Below are positions 7,013 through 16,294 of a DNA stretch of 37,174 nucleotides, piece after piece; position 1 is the stretch's first letter, and each line of letters starts with the position of its first letter. A model generated the notes under the pieces. That model made no database searches and was not told the origin of the DNA. It saw only the letters and a program-made list of their open reading frames with translations. A program made the position numbers and the translations under genes. This DNA is from Burkholderiaceae bacterium (GTDB lineage Bacteria > Pseudomonadota > Gammaproteobacteria > Burkholderiales > Burkholderiaceae_C): assembly GCA_024235855.1 (NCBI GenBank), contig JACKLN010000024.1, positions 1 to 37,174 of the forward strand, read 5' to 3'.

Positions 7013-8530
7013 TCAGTTGCCGCAGCCCATCGCCGCGATCCGGTCGCTGGCCGCCTTGGCCTGGATCAGGCCGAAGCCGAACTCGTCGTCACGGCCGGCA
7101 ACGCCCAGATCCTCGGCACTGTTGTTCAGCGAGGCACGCAACTGCGCCGCGGTGCAGTTCGGATGCTGGCTCCACACCAGGGCGGCCACCGCGGAGGCGT
7201 GTGGCGTGGCCATCGACGTGCCGTTGAACGACGCGTAGTCGGACACCTCCACCGACACCGTGGCCGCCTGGCCCACCTTGGCCAGCAGGGCCGCCGCGTC
7301 GTTGCCGTCGGCACCCACGGCCGGAATGGTCTTGGCACCGCCCAGATCCATCGCCAGCGCACCCGGCACGTTGTTGTAGACCACCGCACCGATGCCACCG
7401 CTGGCCACGCAGTTGTCCACCTTCAGGCCGAAGGCGATGTTGCCGCGCGAGATCAGGCAGATCTTGCCGGCGGCACCGGCATCGACGCTCTCACCCAGGC
7501 CGAAGTCGTACAGCGCGCCGGCCACCGTGCCAGTGGCGGAGCCCAGGCCGCTGATGACCTCGAAGCCGCTGCCGGCCACGTCCAGCGTGCTGGTCTCGCC
7601 CGTGCCCACGGGCACCGTGGACACCACGCCCACGCCGGGCGCTGCGATCTCGACGTCGGCGTTGAACTGCGAGAAGCTGGCATGCGCCTTGGCCGCATCG
7701 ACGGCGGCCACCGAGATCACCTCGGGGAAGCCGGCGGGGTACGACACCGCGCTGGTGCCGCCGTTGCCCGCGGCGGCAAACATCATCACGCCGCGCTTGT
7801 CGAGCAACTTGGCGACGATGCCCTGCAACCTGGAGGCGCCCGACCCACCCAGCGACATGCTGATGACGTTGGCACCGCCATTCTTGTGGCAGGCCCACAT
7901 GGCCTTGGCCACGGTGGAGGAGCTGGTGCTGCCCGAGGCGTCGAACACCTTGGCGATGTACAGGTTGATGTTCTTGTTGGGCATCACGCCGACAACGCCG
8001 ATGCCGTTGCCGCCCACCGCGGCCACGGTGCCGGCCACGTGCGTGCCGTGGCTGCTCTCGTCGCTGTCCCAGGTGCCGGAGGTGGTGAGGTTCTCACCGG
8101 CCAGCTTGTTGCCGGCGTGGTCCGGGTGCGTGCCGTCGATGCCGGAGTCGATGATGCAGAGCGTGCGGTTGCCGGCGGCGCCATCGCCGACCAGGTTGGC
8201 CTGCACCATCGGGATGCCGTAGGGCACCGACTCGGCCATCGGGTACATCGGATGGTCGGGCTCGATGAACTCGACGTGGCGGCTGCGCTGGAGCAGCTTG
8301 AGCGCCGCCGGTGACAGGCGCACCGACAGGGCGTTGAATTCCGACAGGTTAAGCAGCACCTTGCCGCCGCGGGCGGCCACCTCGGCACGCCCCTTGGCAA
8401 AGGCACCTGCCTTGAACTTGACGATGACACGGCTGTCCTTCTCGGCAGCCAGCGCGGGCGTGGCGGCCAGGCTGCCCATCATGCCGGCCGCGAAGGCGGC
8501 GCACAGCACGCGGATCTTGAACTTGTTCAT
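7013..8530 (-). CDS. secreted S8 subtilisin-like serine protease with PA-type insertion
   Basis: A 505-residue preproprotein. A signal peptide (residues 1 to about 29, ending ATPALAA) is followed by an I9-type propeptide (VIVKFKAGAF to about residue 90). The catalytic triad is visible: D128 in IIDSGIDG, H161 in SSHGTHVAGT and S439 in FNGTSMATPHA, with oxyanion N256 in AAAGNGG. Residues from about 320 to 430, between Asn and Ser, hold a PA-like insertion (GKICLISRGNIAFGLKV, GAVVYNN), as in larger secreted subtilases; this segment often helps bind substrate. ATG 8530 is chosen over a TTG one codon earlier; GGAG lies 9 bases upstream. The product should act outside the cell or in the periplasm. 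Confidence 0.93.
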   Translation of the reverse strand: MNKFKIRVLCAAFAAGMMGSLAATPALAAEKDSRVIVKFKAGAFAKGRAEVAARGGKVLLNLSEFNALSVRLSPAALKLLQRSRHVEFIEPDHPMYPMAESVPYGIPMVQANLVGDGAAGNRTLCIIDSGIDGTHPDHAGNKLAGENLTTSGTWDSDESSHGTHVAGTVAAVGGNGIGVVGVMPNKNINLYIAKVFDASGSTSSSTVAKAMWACHKNGGANVISMSLGGSGASRLQGIVAKLLDKRGVMMFAAAGNGGTSAVSYPAGFPEVISVAAVDAAKAHASFSQFNADVEIAAPGVGVVSTVPVGTGETSTLDVAGSGFEVISGLGSATGTVAGALYDFGLGESVDAGAAGKICLISRGNIAFGLKVDNCVASGGIGAVVYNNVPGALAMDLGGAKTIPAVGADGNDAAALLAKVGQAATVSVEVSDYASFNGTSMATPHASAVAALVWSQHPNCTAAQLRASLNNSAEDLGVAGRDDEFGFGLIQAKAASDRIAAMGCGN

Positions 8531-8590
8531 CAACTCCTGCTCCAGATGGAAATTCGCGAAGCGATGACTGTTGCCGTGGGGCCGTGCACC

Positions 8591-8623
8591 GTCAACCCCC
8601 TGATCCGGATGGGGGTCAACCCC
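8591..8623 (-). promoter_or_regulatory. twin GGGGTTGAC direct repeats upstream of the subtilase gene
   Basis: On the minus strand GGGGTTGAC occurs twice with a 24-base period (plus-strand GTCAACCCC at 8591-8599 and 8615-8623). Both copies lie 60-95 bases upstream of the ATG at 8530 and include a TTGAC core. They could be binding sites or -35 elements; no good -10 was found at the expected distance. Confidence 0.35.
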
Positions 8624-8672
8624 AGGTCGCGCCAGGATTCACGGGCCGCGCGCGCAGCGGCCCGGCGAGGTT

Positions 8673-10655
8673 TCAGACGTCGACCTCCACCGTGTCGCCA
8701 TGCAGTTCCATCAGCTCACGCCGCGATGCCGCCTCGCCCTTGCCCATGAGCTTGTGCATGGCCTGCACGGTGGCCTCGAAGCCCAGTGCGCCGAAGGCCA
8801 CCGGCAGCAGGCGCCGGGTCTCCGGGTTCAGCGTGGTCTCCCACAGCTGCTCGGCGCTCATCTCGCCCAGGCCCTTGAAGCGGCTGATGCTCCATGAGCC
8901 TTCGCGCGCGCCCTCCTTGCGCAGCTTGTCCAGCGCCGCGGTCAGTTCGCCCTCGTCGAGCGCATAGATCTTGGCCGCCGGCTTGCGGCCGCGTGCCGGC
9001 GCATCCACCCGGAACAGCGGCGGCTTGGCCACGTACACGTGCCCGCGCTCGATCAGTTTCGGGAAGTGCCGGAAGAACAGCGTCAGCAGCAGCACCTGGA
9101 TGTGCGAGCCGTCGACATCGGCATCCGACAGGATGCAGACCTTGCCATAGCGCAGGCCGGACAGGTCGGGCTCGTCGGCCGGGCCATGCGGGTCCACACC
9201 GAGCGCCACGGCGATGTCGTGGATCTCGTTGTTGGCGAACAGGCGATCGCGTTCGACCTCCCAGGCGTTGAGCACCTTGCCGCGCAGCGGCAGCACCGCC
9301 TGCGTTTCCTTGTCGCGGCCCATCTTGGCGCTGCCGCCGGCGCTGTCGCCCTCGACCAGGAAGACCTCGTTGTAGGCAATGTCGCGGCTCTCGCAGTCGG
9401 TCAGCTTGCCCGGCAGCACGGCCACGCCGGAGCCCTTGCGCTTTTCCACCTTCTGCGCCGCGCGCTGGCGCGTCTGCGCCTGGCGGATCACGAGTTCGGC
9501 CAGCTTGCGGCCGTGCTCCACGTGCTGGCTCAGCCACAGCTCGAAGGCCGGCCGGACGAAGCCGGAGACCAGGCGCAGCGCGTCGCGGCTGTTCAGCCGC
9601 TCCTTGACCTGGCCCTGGAACTGCGGGTCCAGCACCTTGGCACTGAGCACGAAGCTGGCGCGCGCGAACACGTCCTCGGGCATCAGCTTCACGCCCTTGG
9701 GCAGCAGCGCATGCAGTTCGATGAAGCCCTTGATGGCCTGGAACAGCCCGTCCTTCAGGCCCGACTCGTGGGTGCCGCCGGCCACCGTGGGGATCAGGTT
9801 GACGTAGCTCTCGCGCAGCACGGTGCCTTCGTCGGTGAAGGCCACGCACCAGGCCGCGCCCTCGCCTTCGGCGATGTTCTCGGACGTCTCGCGGTCGGCG
9901 TACTGCTCGCCGGCAAACAGCGGGATCAGCGGGTCGGCCGGCAGGCCCTGCTGCAGGTAGTCCGCCAGGCCACCCTTGTAGAGCCAGGTCTGGGTCTCGC
10001 TGTCCTTGCCGCCGGCCTTCTCCACCGTGAGCGAGACGGTCACGCCGGGCAGCAGCACGGCCTTGCTGCGCAGCAGATGCACCAGTTCACCGCGCGGCAG
10101 GTCGGGGCTGTCGAAATACTTGCCGTCCGGCCAGACGCGCACGCGCGTGCCATGCTTGCGCTCGCCCGCCGTGGCCTTGCGCACCGCCAGCGGCTCGATC
10201 ACGTCGCCGGCTGCGAAGGCCAGGCTGGCGCACTGGCCGTCACGCCACACCTCCACCTGCAGCCGTTTCGCCAGCGCGTTGGTGACGCTGACGCCCACGC
10301 CGTGCAGGCCGCCGCTGAAGCTGTAGGCGCCGCCGGCGCCCTTGTCGAACTTGCCGCCGGCGTGCAGCCGGGTGAAGACGATCTCCACCACCGGCACCTG
10401 CTCCTCCGGGTGCAGGCCGAAGGGGATGCCCCGGCCATCGTCGTCCACGCTCACCGAGCCGTCGGCGTGCAGCGTGACCCCGATGCGCTGGCCGGTGCCG
10501 GCCAGGGCCTCGTCGGCGGCGTTGTCGATCACCTCCTGCACGATGTGCAGGGGGTTGTCGGTGCGGGTGTACATGCCCGGGCGCTGCTTGACGGGCTCGA
10601 GGCCCTTGAGCACCCGGATGGAGGCTTCGGCGTAACTGCTGGTCTTGGTGGCCAT
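8673..10655 (-). CDS. parE: DNA topoisomerase IV subunit B
   Basis: The 660-residue ATPase/TOPRIM subunit pairs with ParC to decatenate daughter chromosomes. The GHKL ATP site is seen in EVIDNAADEAL, DDDGRGIP and GGLHGVG (residues about 41-120). The TOPRIM domain follows with EGDSAGG (about 433) and DADVDGSHI (about 511), and SRFKGLGEM lies near the end. The length fits ParE rather than GyrB, which is usually over 800 residues in this group. The ATG at 10655 opens with MATKTSSYAEASIRVLKGLEPV, as in relatives. parC is often adjacent in Burkholderiales but is not present here; the subtilase lies downstream instead. Confidence 0.93.
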   Translation of the reverse strand: MATKTSSYAEASIRVLKGLEPVKQRPGMYTRTDNPLHIVQEVIDNAADEALAGTGQRIGVTLHADGSVSVDDDGRGIPFGLHPEEQVPVVEIVFTRLHAGGKFDKGAGGAYSFSGGLHGVGVSVTNALAKRLQVEVWRDGQCASLAFAAGDVIEPLAVRKATAGERKHGTRVRVWPDGKYFDSPDLPRGELVHLLRSKAVLLPGVTVSLTVEKAGGKDSETQTWLYKGGLADYLQQGLPADPLIPLFAGEQYADRETSENIAEGEGAAWCVAFTDEGTVLRESYVNLIPTVAGGTHESGLKDGLFQAIKGFIELHALLPKGVKLMPEDVFARASFVLSAKVLDPQFQGQVKERLNSRDALRLVSGFVRPAFELWLSQHVEHGRKLAELVIRQAQTRQRAAQKVEKRKGSGVAVLPGKLTDCESRDIAYNEVFLVEGDSAGGSAKMGRDKETQAVLPLRGKVLNAWEVERDRLFANNEIHDIAVALGVDPHGPADEPDLSGLRYGKVCILSDADVDGSHIQVLLLTLFFRHFPKLIERGHVYVAKPPLFRVDAPARGRKPAAKIYALDEGELTAALDKLRKEGAREGSWSISRFKGLGEMSAEQLWETTLNPETRRLLPVAFGALGFEATVQAMHKLMGKGEAASRRELMELHGDTVEVDV

Positions 10656-10708
10656 GGCGGGATTCTAGGAAGCCCGGCCACGGCATCGCCGCAAGGCGGC
10701 GTCAGATG

Positions 10709-11185
10709 TCAGGCGCCAGTGCCCTGCTGAGCGTTGATCTTGTCCTGGATGTCGCTCTTGAGCAGGCGGTCGAAGTGCTTGTCGCTCCAGCCGCCCAGCA
10801 TGCGCTTGCCGGCCAGCACCGTGGGCACCCCCTTGGCGCCGCTGAGTTCGAAGGCCTCGCGGGCGGTCTGACTCTTGGCCAGGTCCAGCACCTCGACCTT
10901 GAAGCCGCGCTGCTTCAGGCGCGCGACGGCAGCGTCGCAGGTCCGGCAGCGCGGCGCGACGAAGATCGCGTACTGCTCGCGGCCCAGGTCCAGACCGTCC
11001 TGGCGGTCGGCGATCTCCGGTTTGGTCAGTTCATGCGCCATCGCCGGCAGCGCGCCCGTGGGCACCCAGCTCTGCGCGGTCTTGCGCTGGTCGATCAGCT
11101 TGCGGAACAGGTCCTCGATGACGCCGGCCTGTGCGATGGTGGCGCAGAGCCCCAGCACCAGGGGCAGCAGCAATCGGACGCGCAT
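10709..11185 (-). CDS. exported glutaredoxin-like thiol protein
   Basis: A 158-residue protein with a signal peptide (MRVRLLLPLVLGLCATIAQA). A single glutaredoxin-like domain carries C80 and C83 in PRCRTC and a cis-proline motif, GVPTVLAGKRMLGGW. This should place a thiol-disulfide active site in the periplasm; the partner is unknown. The start at 11185 is set by GGAG 7 bases upstream; an earlier in-frame ATG at 11209 lacks a site and would bury the signal peptide. It lies about 50 bp upstream of parE on the same strand and may be co-transcribed with it. The function is inferred from the fold only. Confidence 0.8.
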   Translation of the reverse strand: MRVRLLLPLVLGLCATIAQAGVIEDLFRKLIDQRKTAQSWVPTGALPAMAHELTKPEIADRQDGLDLGREQYAIFVAPRCRTCDAAVARLKQRGFKVEVLDLAKSQTAREAFELSGAKGVPTVLAGKRMLGGWSDKHFDRLLKSDIQDKINAQQGTGA

Positions 11186-11219
11186 GGCGGTCTCCTCGGG
11201 GTTGGCCACGCCAGTGTAG

Positions 11220-12488
11220 TCAACCCTGCCACGCGCCCCGATACCGGTCCATGCCCAACCCGCTGACGTCGATCTCGGGCGTGCGCCCGGACACCATGTC
11301 GGCGATCACGCGCCCGGTACCGCAGGCCATGGTCCAGCCCAGCGTGCCGTGGCCGGTGGCCAGCAGCAGGTTGCCGATGGGCGTGGGGCCGACCACTGGC
11401 GTGCCGTCGGGCGTCATCGGGCGCAGGCCGCACCAGAAGCTGGCCCTGGACACGTCGCCACCATCGGGGAACAGGTCGCTGACCACGTGCTCCAGCGTCG
11501 CCCGGCGGGGCTCGCGCAGGGCTTCGCTGTAGCCGGCCAGTTCGGCCGTGCCGCCCACGCGGATGCGGTCGCCCAGGCGCGTGACGGCGACCTTGTGCGT
11601 CTCGTCCATGATGGTCGACTCCGGCGCGCCGGCGGGGTCGGTGACGGGCACGGTGATCGAGTAGCCCTTGACCGGGTAGACCGGTATGCGGATGCCCAGC
11701 GGCGCCAGCAGCTTCGGGCTGTGGCTGCCCAGGGCGAGCACGTAGCGGTCGGCGTGCAGGTCACCGGCCGAGGTGCGCACGCGCTCGATGCGGTCGCCGA
11801 CGCGGTCGATGCCGCTGATCGTGGTGTCGAAGCGGAACCGCACGCCGAGGCCGCGCGCCATCTCCGCCAGACGGTTGGTGAACAGGAAGCAGTCGCCGGT
11901 CTCGTCCTTCGGCAGCCGCAGTGCGCCGACGAACTTGTGCTGCGTGCGCCGCAGGGCCGGCTCCACGGCGCAGAAACCGTCGCGGTCCAGCACCTCGAAG
12001 GGCACGCCGTACTGCTTCAGCACCTCGACGTCACCGCCGATGCCGTCGAGCTGCTGCTGGGTGCGGAACAACTGCAGCGTGCCCTGGGCACGGTCGTCGT
12101 AGGCGATGCCGGTGTCGGCGCGCAGGGCCTTGAGCACGTCGCGGCTGTACTCGGCCAGGGGCACCATGCGGCTCTTGTTGAGCGCATAGGCCTTGGCTGT
12201 GCAGTTGGCCAGCATCATGGCGCCCCAGCGCCACATGGCCGGGTCCAGCAGCGGCCAGATCACCAGCGGGCTGTGCTGCATCAGCATCCACTTGATGGCC
12301 TTGACGGGCACACCCGGCCCGGCCCACGGCGCCGAGTAACCCGGCGAGACCTCGCCGGCATTGGCAAAGCTGGTCTCCAGCGCCGGGCCGCCCTGGCGGT
12401 CGACCACCTCGACCTCGTGTCCGGCGCGCGCCAGGAAATACGCGACGCTCACGCCGATCACGCCGCTGCCCAACACCACCACCCGCAT
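11220..12488 (-). CDS. dadA: D-amino-acid dehydrogenase, small (FAD) subunit
   Basis: A 422-residue membrane-associated flavoenzyme that oxidatively deaminates D-amino acids, notably D-alanine, passing electrons to the respiratory chain. The FAD dinucleotide site VLGSGVIGVSVAYFLARAGHEVEVVD opens the protein. The family motif ETSFANAGEVSPGYSAPWAGPG follows directly, and the C-terminal part has WCGLRPMTPDGTPVVGPT and TGHGTLGWTMACGTG. Length and motifs match DadA throughout. There is no adjacent alanine racemase (dadX) or Lrp-type regulator here. The exported glutaredoxin-like gene lies 34 bp downstream. Confidence 0.93.
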   Translation of the reverse strand: MRVVVLGSGVIGVSVAYFLARAGHEVEVVDRQGGPALETSFANAGEVSPGYSAPWAGPGVPVKAIKWMLMQHSPLVIWPLLDPAMWRWGAMMLANCTAKAYALNKSRMVPLAEYSRDVLKALRADTGIAYDDRAQGTLQLFRTQQQLDGIGGDVEVLKQYGVPFEVLDRDGFCAVEPALRRTQHKFVGALRLPKDETGDCFLFTNRLAEMARGLGVRFRFDTTISGIDRVGDRIERVRTSAGDLHADRYVLALGSHSPKLLAPLGIRIPVYPVKGYSITVPVTDPAGAPESTIMDETHKVAVTRLGDRIRVGGTAELAGYSEALREPRRATLEHVVSDLFPDGGDVSRASFWCGLRPMTPDGTPVVGPTPIGNLLLATGHGTLGWTMACGTGRVIADMVSGRTPEIDVSGLGMDRYRGAWQG

Positions 12489-12652
12489 CGCTGGCCGCCC
12501 CTCGGCCCACCGGGGCCGATGACAATGTAGCGTTCAGCCAGACGCATGGACGCATCGTCTTGCGTCCCTTCTCCTGCCCAAGTTCACCATCGTTGACCCG
12601 TTTGACCGATCAATGTTCGGCCACTCAGGCCGACATCGCCCGATCACGCAGC

Positions 12653-13549
12653 CTAGGCTGCCGTTCGACGTCCGGTGCCTCGGCGCCGCACCAGATTCCC
12701 CAGCACCGCCAGCCCGGCCGCCCCCAGCAGGGCCCCGTGCGGTTCGGGCACCGGCACCGCCGTCATGTGCAATGCGACGACGGCACCGGACTGGGCATCG
12801 ATGCCGGCGTGCTCCGCATCCGGGTCCAGGCTGGTGTCGATGGCCACCGCGTTGGCACCGGCATAGGCCCACAGCCAGAAGCTGCCACCCACCGGCACCA
12901 CGACGTCGAAGCTGCCGGTGGCGTCGGGCCCCAGCACCCCCCCGGCGAAGGCGCTGTGGCTCCAGAAGCCGAGCACCTCGTTGCCCTCGCCTTGGGGATC
13001 GGCGTCGCGGACGAACGCGGTCGCGCCACCGATGATCGACGACGGTGTCGCCTGTCCCAGGTCGCTGCTGGTCCAGAAGTCGCCCGCCATGTCGACGGTG
13101 ACCGTGTAGCGCATGGCCGAGTCCTGATCGTTGACCAGCAGCATCGACCAGTCGGCAAATGCACCGGCCTCGGCGTGCCAGGTCGTGTTCGGATTCGTGA
13201 AGCCATCGACCGTGCCCTCGCCGATCCGCCGTCCACCCGAGGCGGACGCCGAGGCGTTGCCGAGGAACCCGCTGAACTGGCCCGTCTGCATGCTGGAGGC
13301 GAACACCGACCAGTGGTCGCCAGCCGCGCCGTCCTGCAGGTCGATCGCACCTGGCGCGAACCCGTCCAGTCCCATCAACGGCTGCCAGGCGAACGGACAG
13401 CCGCTGCAGACCAGCCCCCACTCGGTGGCGCCGAGCGAGATGCCGACCCCGTTCTCGCGCACGAACTCGGCGTGCGCAACCGTCATGCCGCCGGTGAGGG
13501 CCAGCGCGGTGACGGCGCGGACCAGGGTGTGCTGCAGGTGCTGGATCAT
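12653..13549 (-). CDS. secreted PEP-CTERM domain protein
   Basis: A 298-residue exported protein of unknown role. The signal peptide ends near AHA (residue 27) and the mature part is rich in Gly, Ala, Asp and Trp with beta-like character. The C-terminus has the sorting signal: VPVPEPHGALLGAAGL, a hydrophobic stretch, then an Arg cluster (RRRGTGRR). GGAGG lies 7 bases upstream of the ATG at 13549. Family knowledge says such proteins are processed by exosortase and often go to exopolysaccharide or the cell surface. It is followed downstream by dadA and lies 90 bp beyond the stop of the LuxR-type regulator, on the same strand. Confidence 0.85.
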   Translation of the reverse strand: MIQHLQHTLVRAVTALALTGGMTVAHAEFVRENGVGISLGATEWGLVCSGCPFAWQPLMGLDGFAPGAIDLQDGAAGDHWSVFASSMQTGQFSGFLGNASASASGGRRIGEGTVDGFTNPNTTWHAEAGAFADWSMLLVNDQDSAMRYTVTVDMAGDFWTSSDLGQATPSSIIGGATAFVRDADPQGEGNEVLGFWSHSAFAGGVLGPDATGSFDVVVPVGGSFWLWAYAGANAVAIDTSLDPDAEHAGIDAQSGAVVALHMTAVPVPEPHGALLGAAGLAVLGNLVRRRGTGRRTAA

Positions 13550-13640
13550 GATGGCCCTCCACGATGGATGGGGTCACGATAGGAGGCCGACCCGCCGCGC
13601 ATGCAGCGTGGCGCCACGCAGATTTCAGCCGGCGCAGTAC

Positions 13641-16256
13641 CTAGTTTTCCAAGGCCCGACGGACGGCGTCGTGGCGGTCGCGGGCCCCGAGCTTGGCGAT
13701 CAGGGCGGCCACGTGCTGCTCGATCGTGCGCTCGGAGCGGTGCAGCCGCAGTGCGATGGCCCGGTTGCTGAGCCCCTCGGACAGCGCCTGCAGGACTTCC
13801 CGCTGGCGCGGCGTCAGACCAAGCGCATCGCGCTTGGCATGCGCATAGGGACCGCGCGGCAGGCCAGCGAGGCCGGCGGCGCGCAGGCTGGCGCGGACCC
13901 GCCGCTCCGCCGCCACCGCCCCCAGGGCGTGCAGACGCCGCAAGGCATCGCGCCGTTCAGCCTCGTCGCCGCCTGCCAGGGCCAGCGCCTGTGCATACGG
14001 CATCCCCAGCGCCGCCCACCCGGCCGCCGCGGCACTTGCACGCCCGGCCAGGGCGTGCACGATGGGTTCGGGCCAGCAGGGGTCGGGCTCGCCGACGCTT
14101 TGCCCCAGGCGGTGCCGCCACAGCGCCAGCTCGGCACGTCGCCAGCCGTCGCGCCGCGGCACCGGTTCGGCGATGGCCTGATCGGTCAGTTCGCGCGCCA
14201 GCCCGTCGTTGCCCGACAACCATGCGGCCTCGACACGCATCAAGGTGGGATCGAAGTACCAGGGCACCGGGTTCAGAGGGCGGCCCTGCTCGGCCAGCGC
14301 ACGCCAGGCGGCCACCGCGCCCGGGCGCCCCAGGCGCAGTGCCATGAAGCCGCGCAGCCAGGGCACCTGCTCGCGCTGGACGGGGTTCAGATCCGCCCGC
14401 GCCGCCAGCGCATCGAGTGCCGCCACGCCGTCGGCCCAGCGGCCGGACGCCACCCAGCCCAGCGCCTGCCGCATCTCGAGGTGGATCGCAAACAGCTCCA
14501 GGTCCCGTGCGCGACAGTACGCGATGCCAGCCGTCGCCAATCGATCGAGGTCGCCCAGGCGGCACTGCACCAGCGCCGCGGCCGCGAGGTTGGTCCAGGC
14601 CCGGGCGGCGATCTCCTCATGCCCCGCCTCCAGCGCCACGGCCAGCGCCCGTTCGAGCATGACCAAGCCCTCGGCCTCGTGCTCGGTGCCCAGGCGCGCG
14701 GCCCCGGCCGTGTTCAGCGCGTAGGCCTCGGCTTCACGGTCGCTGCCGGCACGCAGCCGGGGCAGTGCGCGGTCCACCCAGTCCACCGCCCGCATCGGGT
14801 CGTCGGCCAGCAGTTGCAGCTGGCCCATCGTCAGGCTGGCCATGGCCCACTCCCGGCCACCGGGATCGGCCTCGACCAGGCCGGCGATGGCCTCTGTGGC
14901 CAGGTGCACGCCCGCCTCCGGGCGTCCCCGGAGCCATTCGATGCGTGCCATCACGCGCAGTTGTCGCCCCTGGGCCACGACATCCCCTTGGGCCCGGTGG
15001 CATGCCAGCGCGCGCGCTCGGGAGGCCATGGCCTCGTCGATGGCGTTGACGAGCAGGCATTCGTCGGCATGCGCTTCGGCCAGCGCTGCCTCGGCACCTG
15101 GCGCCAAGCGCTCGGGGTGGCGCAGGGCCAAGGCATACAACGCCGCCGCCTGCCGGTGGGCACGCGCCGCGGCCGCCTGCGCCGCCGCCAGCGGTGCCAG
15201 CCGGACGACCGCCGCCGTCAGGCCCGCCGCCTCGGCATGGTGGACCAGCCGCGACAACGAGGCGCCCTGCTGTTCCAGCACGTCGAACAGCGCGGCGTGC
15301 ATCGACGCGGCGCGCGTGCCCAGCGACTCGGCCAGCGCACTGCGCGCCAGCTCGTGCTCGAGCCGCAGTGCGTCACCCTCCTGCCGCAAGAGCCCGCTGC
15401 GCAGGGCGGCTTGAAGCGTATCGGGGTCGGGCGAGAACGCCGCCTGCAATGTGTCCAGCTCCAGCGCCACCGGCGACAGGCTCACGGCCTCCAGCACTTC
15501 GCGCACCGGTGCCGGCAGCCGCGCAACGCGGGTCAGCAGGGCGTCACGCACCTGCGCCGGCAGCCCACCGCCCGGCGGCGCGGAAAGGAGTTGCGTGACG
15601 TAGAAGGGATTGCCACCACTGGCGGCGTGCAGGCCGGTCGCGTCACGCCCGGCCAGGCGCGCGAGTTCCCCCACCGCATCGGCGCTCAACGGATCCAGCC
15701 GGAGCCGACACGTCGTCGCCGGGTCCAGGCCGGCCAGCACGCCACGCAACGGATGCGCCGGGCCCAGTTCCGACTCGCGCCAGGTCAGCACCAGCAGCGC
15801 CTGCGTGGAGGCCACCCGCCGGCCGATGAATCTCAGCAGGTCCAGCGTCGCGCCATCGGCCCAGTGCACGTCCTCCACGACCAGCACCAGCGGCCGTGGA
15901 GGACGCTGCAGCAGGCTCAGCAGGTCGGCGAACAGACCGGCATCAACACGGGCAGTCCGCACCGCCTCGGCCAGTCGCGGCGGCAACCCCGACAGCATGT
16001 CGAGCCACGGCGCCAAAGGGGGTGGTGCCAGCAGAGGCTCGCAGCCGCCGGCCAGCCAGTCCAGCCCGGTCGGCAGGCCTGCCTGCAAGGCGCGCAGCAG
16101 GCTGGTCTTGCCAAGGCCGGCGTCGCCCTCGACCAGGGCGCAGCCGCCCTCGCCGCGCGCCAGCCGGGCGGTCCGTTCGCGCAGCACCTGCAACGCGCGT
16201 TCGCGTTCGAGCAGCAGCGGTTGCATCGGGCCGACCATGCACCATTCTGTCGCCAT
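13641..16256 (-). CDS. large AAA-ATPase LuxR-family transcriptional regulator
   Basis: A cytoplasmic signal-integrating regulator of 871 residues. The NTPase near the N-terminus has Walker A GDAGLGKT (about 44-51) and Walker B LVLVVEDVHWAD. The long middle part is an Ala/Leu-rich helical array like TPR repeats. The C-terminal 60 residues form a LuxR HTH (LTPRQREVLQALSEGLSNRAIALRL, then RTIEQHVAALIAKLG). This MalT/LAL layout usually opens transcription when ATP and an effector bind; the effector is unknown here. The start is uncertain among ATGs at 16256, 16238 and 16226, none with a good ribosome site. It is divergent from the MFS gene with only 38 bp between them if 16256 is used, so the transporter is a candidate target. 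Confidence 0.9.
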   Translation of the reverse strand: MATEWCMVGPMQPLLLERERALQVLRERTARLARGEGGCALVEGDAGLGKTSLLRALQAGLPTGLDWLAGGCEPLLAPPPLAPWLDMLSGLPPRLAEAVRTARVDAGLFADLLSLLQRPPRPLVLVVEDVHWADGATLDLLRFIGRRVASTQALLVLTWRESELGPAHPLRGVLAGLDPATTCRLRLDPLSADAVGELARLAGRDATGLHAASGGNPFYVTQLLSAPPGGGLPAQVRDALLTRVARLPAPVREVLEAVSLSPVALELDTLQAAFSPDPDTLQAALRSGLLRQEGDALRLEHELARSALAESLGTRAASMHAALFDVLEQQGASLSRLVHHAEAAGLTAAVVRLAPLAAAQAAAARAHRQAAALYALALRHPERLAPGAEAALAEAHADECLLVNAIDEAMASRARALACHRAQGDVVAQGRQLRVMARIEWLRGRPEAGVHLATEAIAGLVEADPGGREWAMASLTMGQLQLLADDPMRAVDWVDRALPRLRAGSDREAEAYALNTAGAARLGTEHEAEGLVMLERALAVALEAGHEEIAARAWTNLAAAALVQCRLGDLDRLATAGIAYCRARDLELFAIHLEMRQALGWVASGRWADGVAALDALAARADLNPVQREQVPWLRGFMALRLGRPGAVAAWRALAEQGRPLNPVPWYFDPTLMRVEAAWLSGNDGLARELTDQAIAEPVPRRDGWRRAELALWRHRLGQSVGEPDPCWPEPIVHALAGRASAAAAGWAALGMPYAQALALAGGDEAERRDALRRLHALGAVAAERRVRASLRAAGLAGLPRGPYAHAKRDALGLTPRQREVLQALSEGLSNRAIALRLHRSERTIEQHVAALIAKLGARDRHDAVRRALEN

Positions 16257-16294
16257 CGCCAGCGCCCGAGGCGGCGACCCGATACAGTCTCGGC

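Noticed and set aside
8642..8664. 8-bp GC hairpin after parE as a terminator
   Set aside because: The stem is real but there is no T tract and similar hairpins are frequent here, so it was not listed as a terminator.
12548..12633. Two short hairpins (12548-12567 and 12617-12633) between dadA and the second PEP-CTERM gene
   Set aside because: Stems of 6-7 bp without T tracts; not enough to call a terminator or operator.
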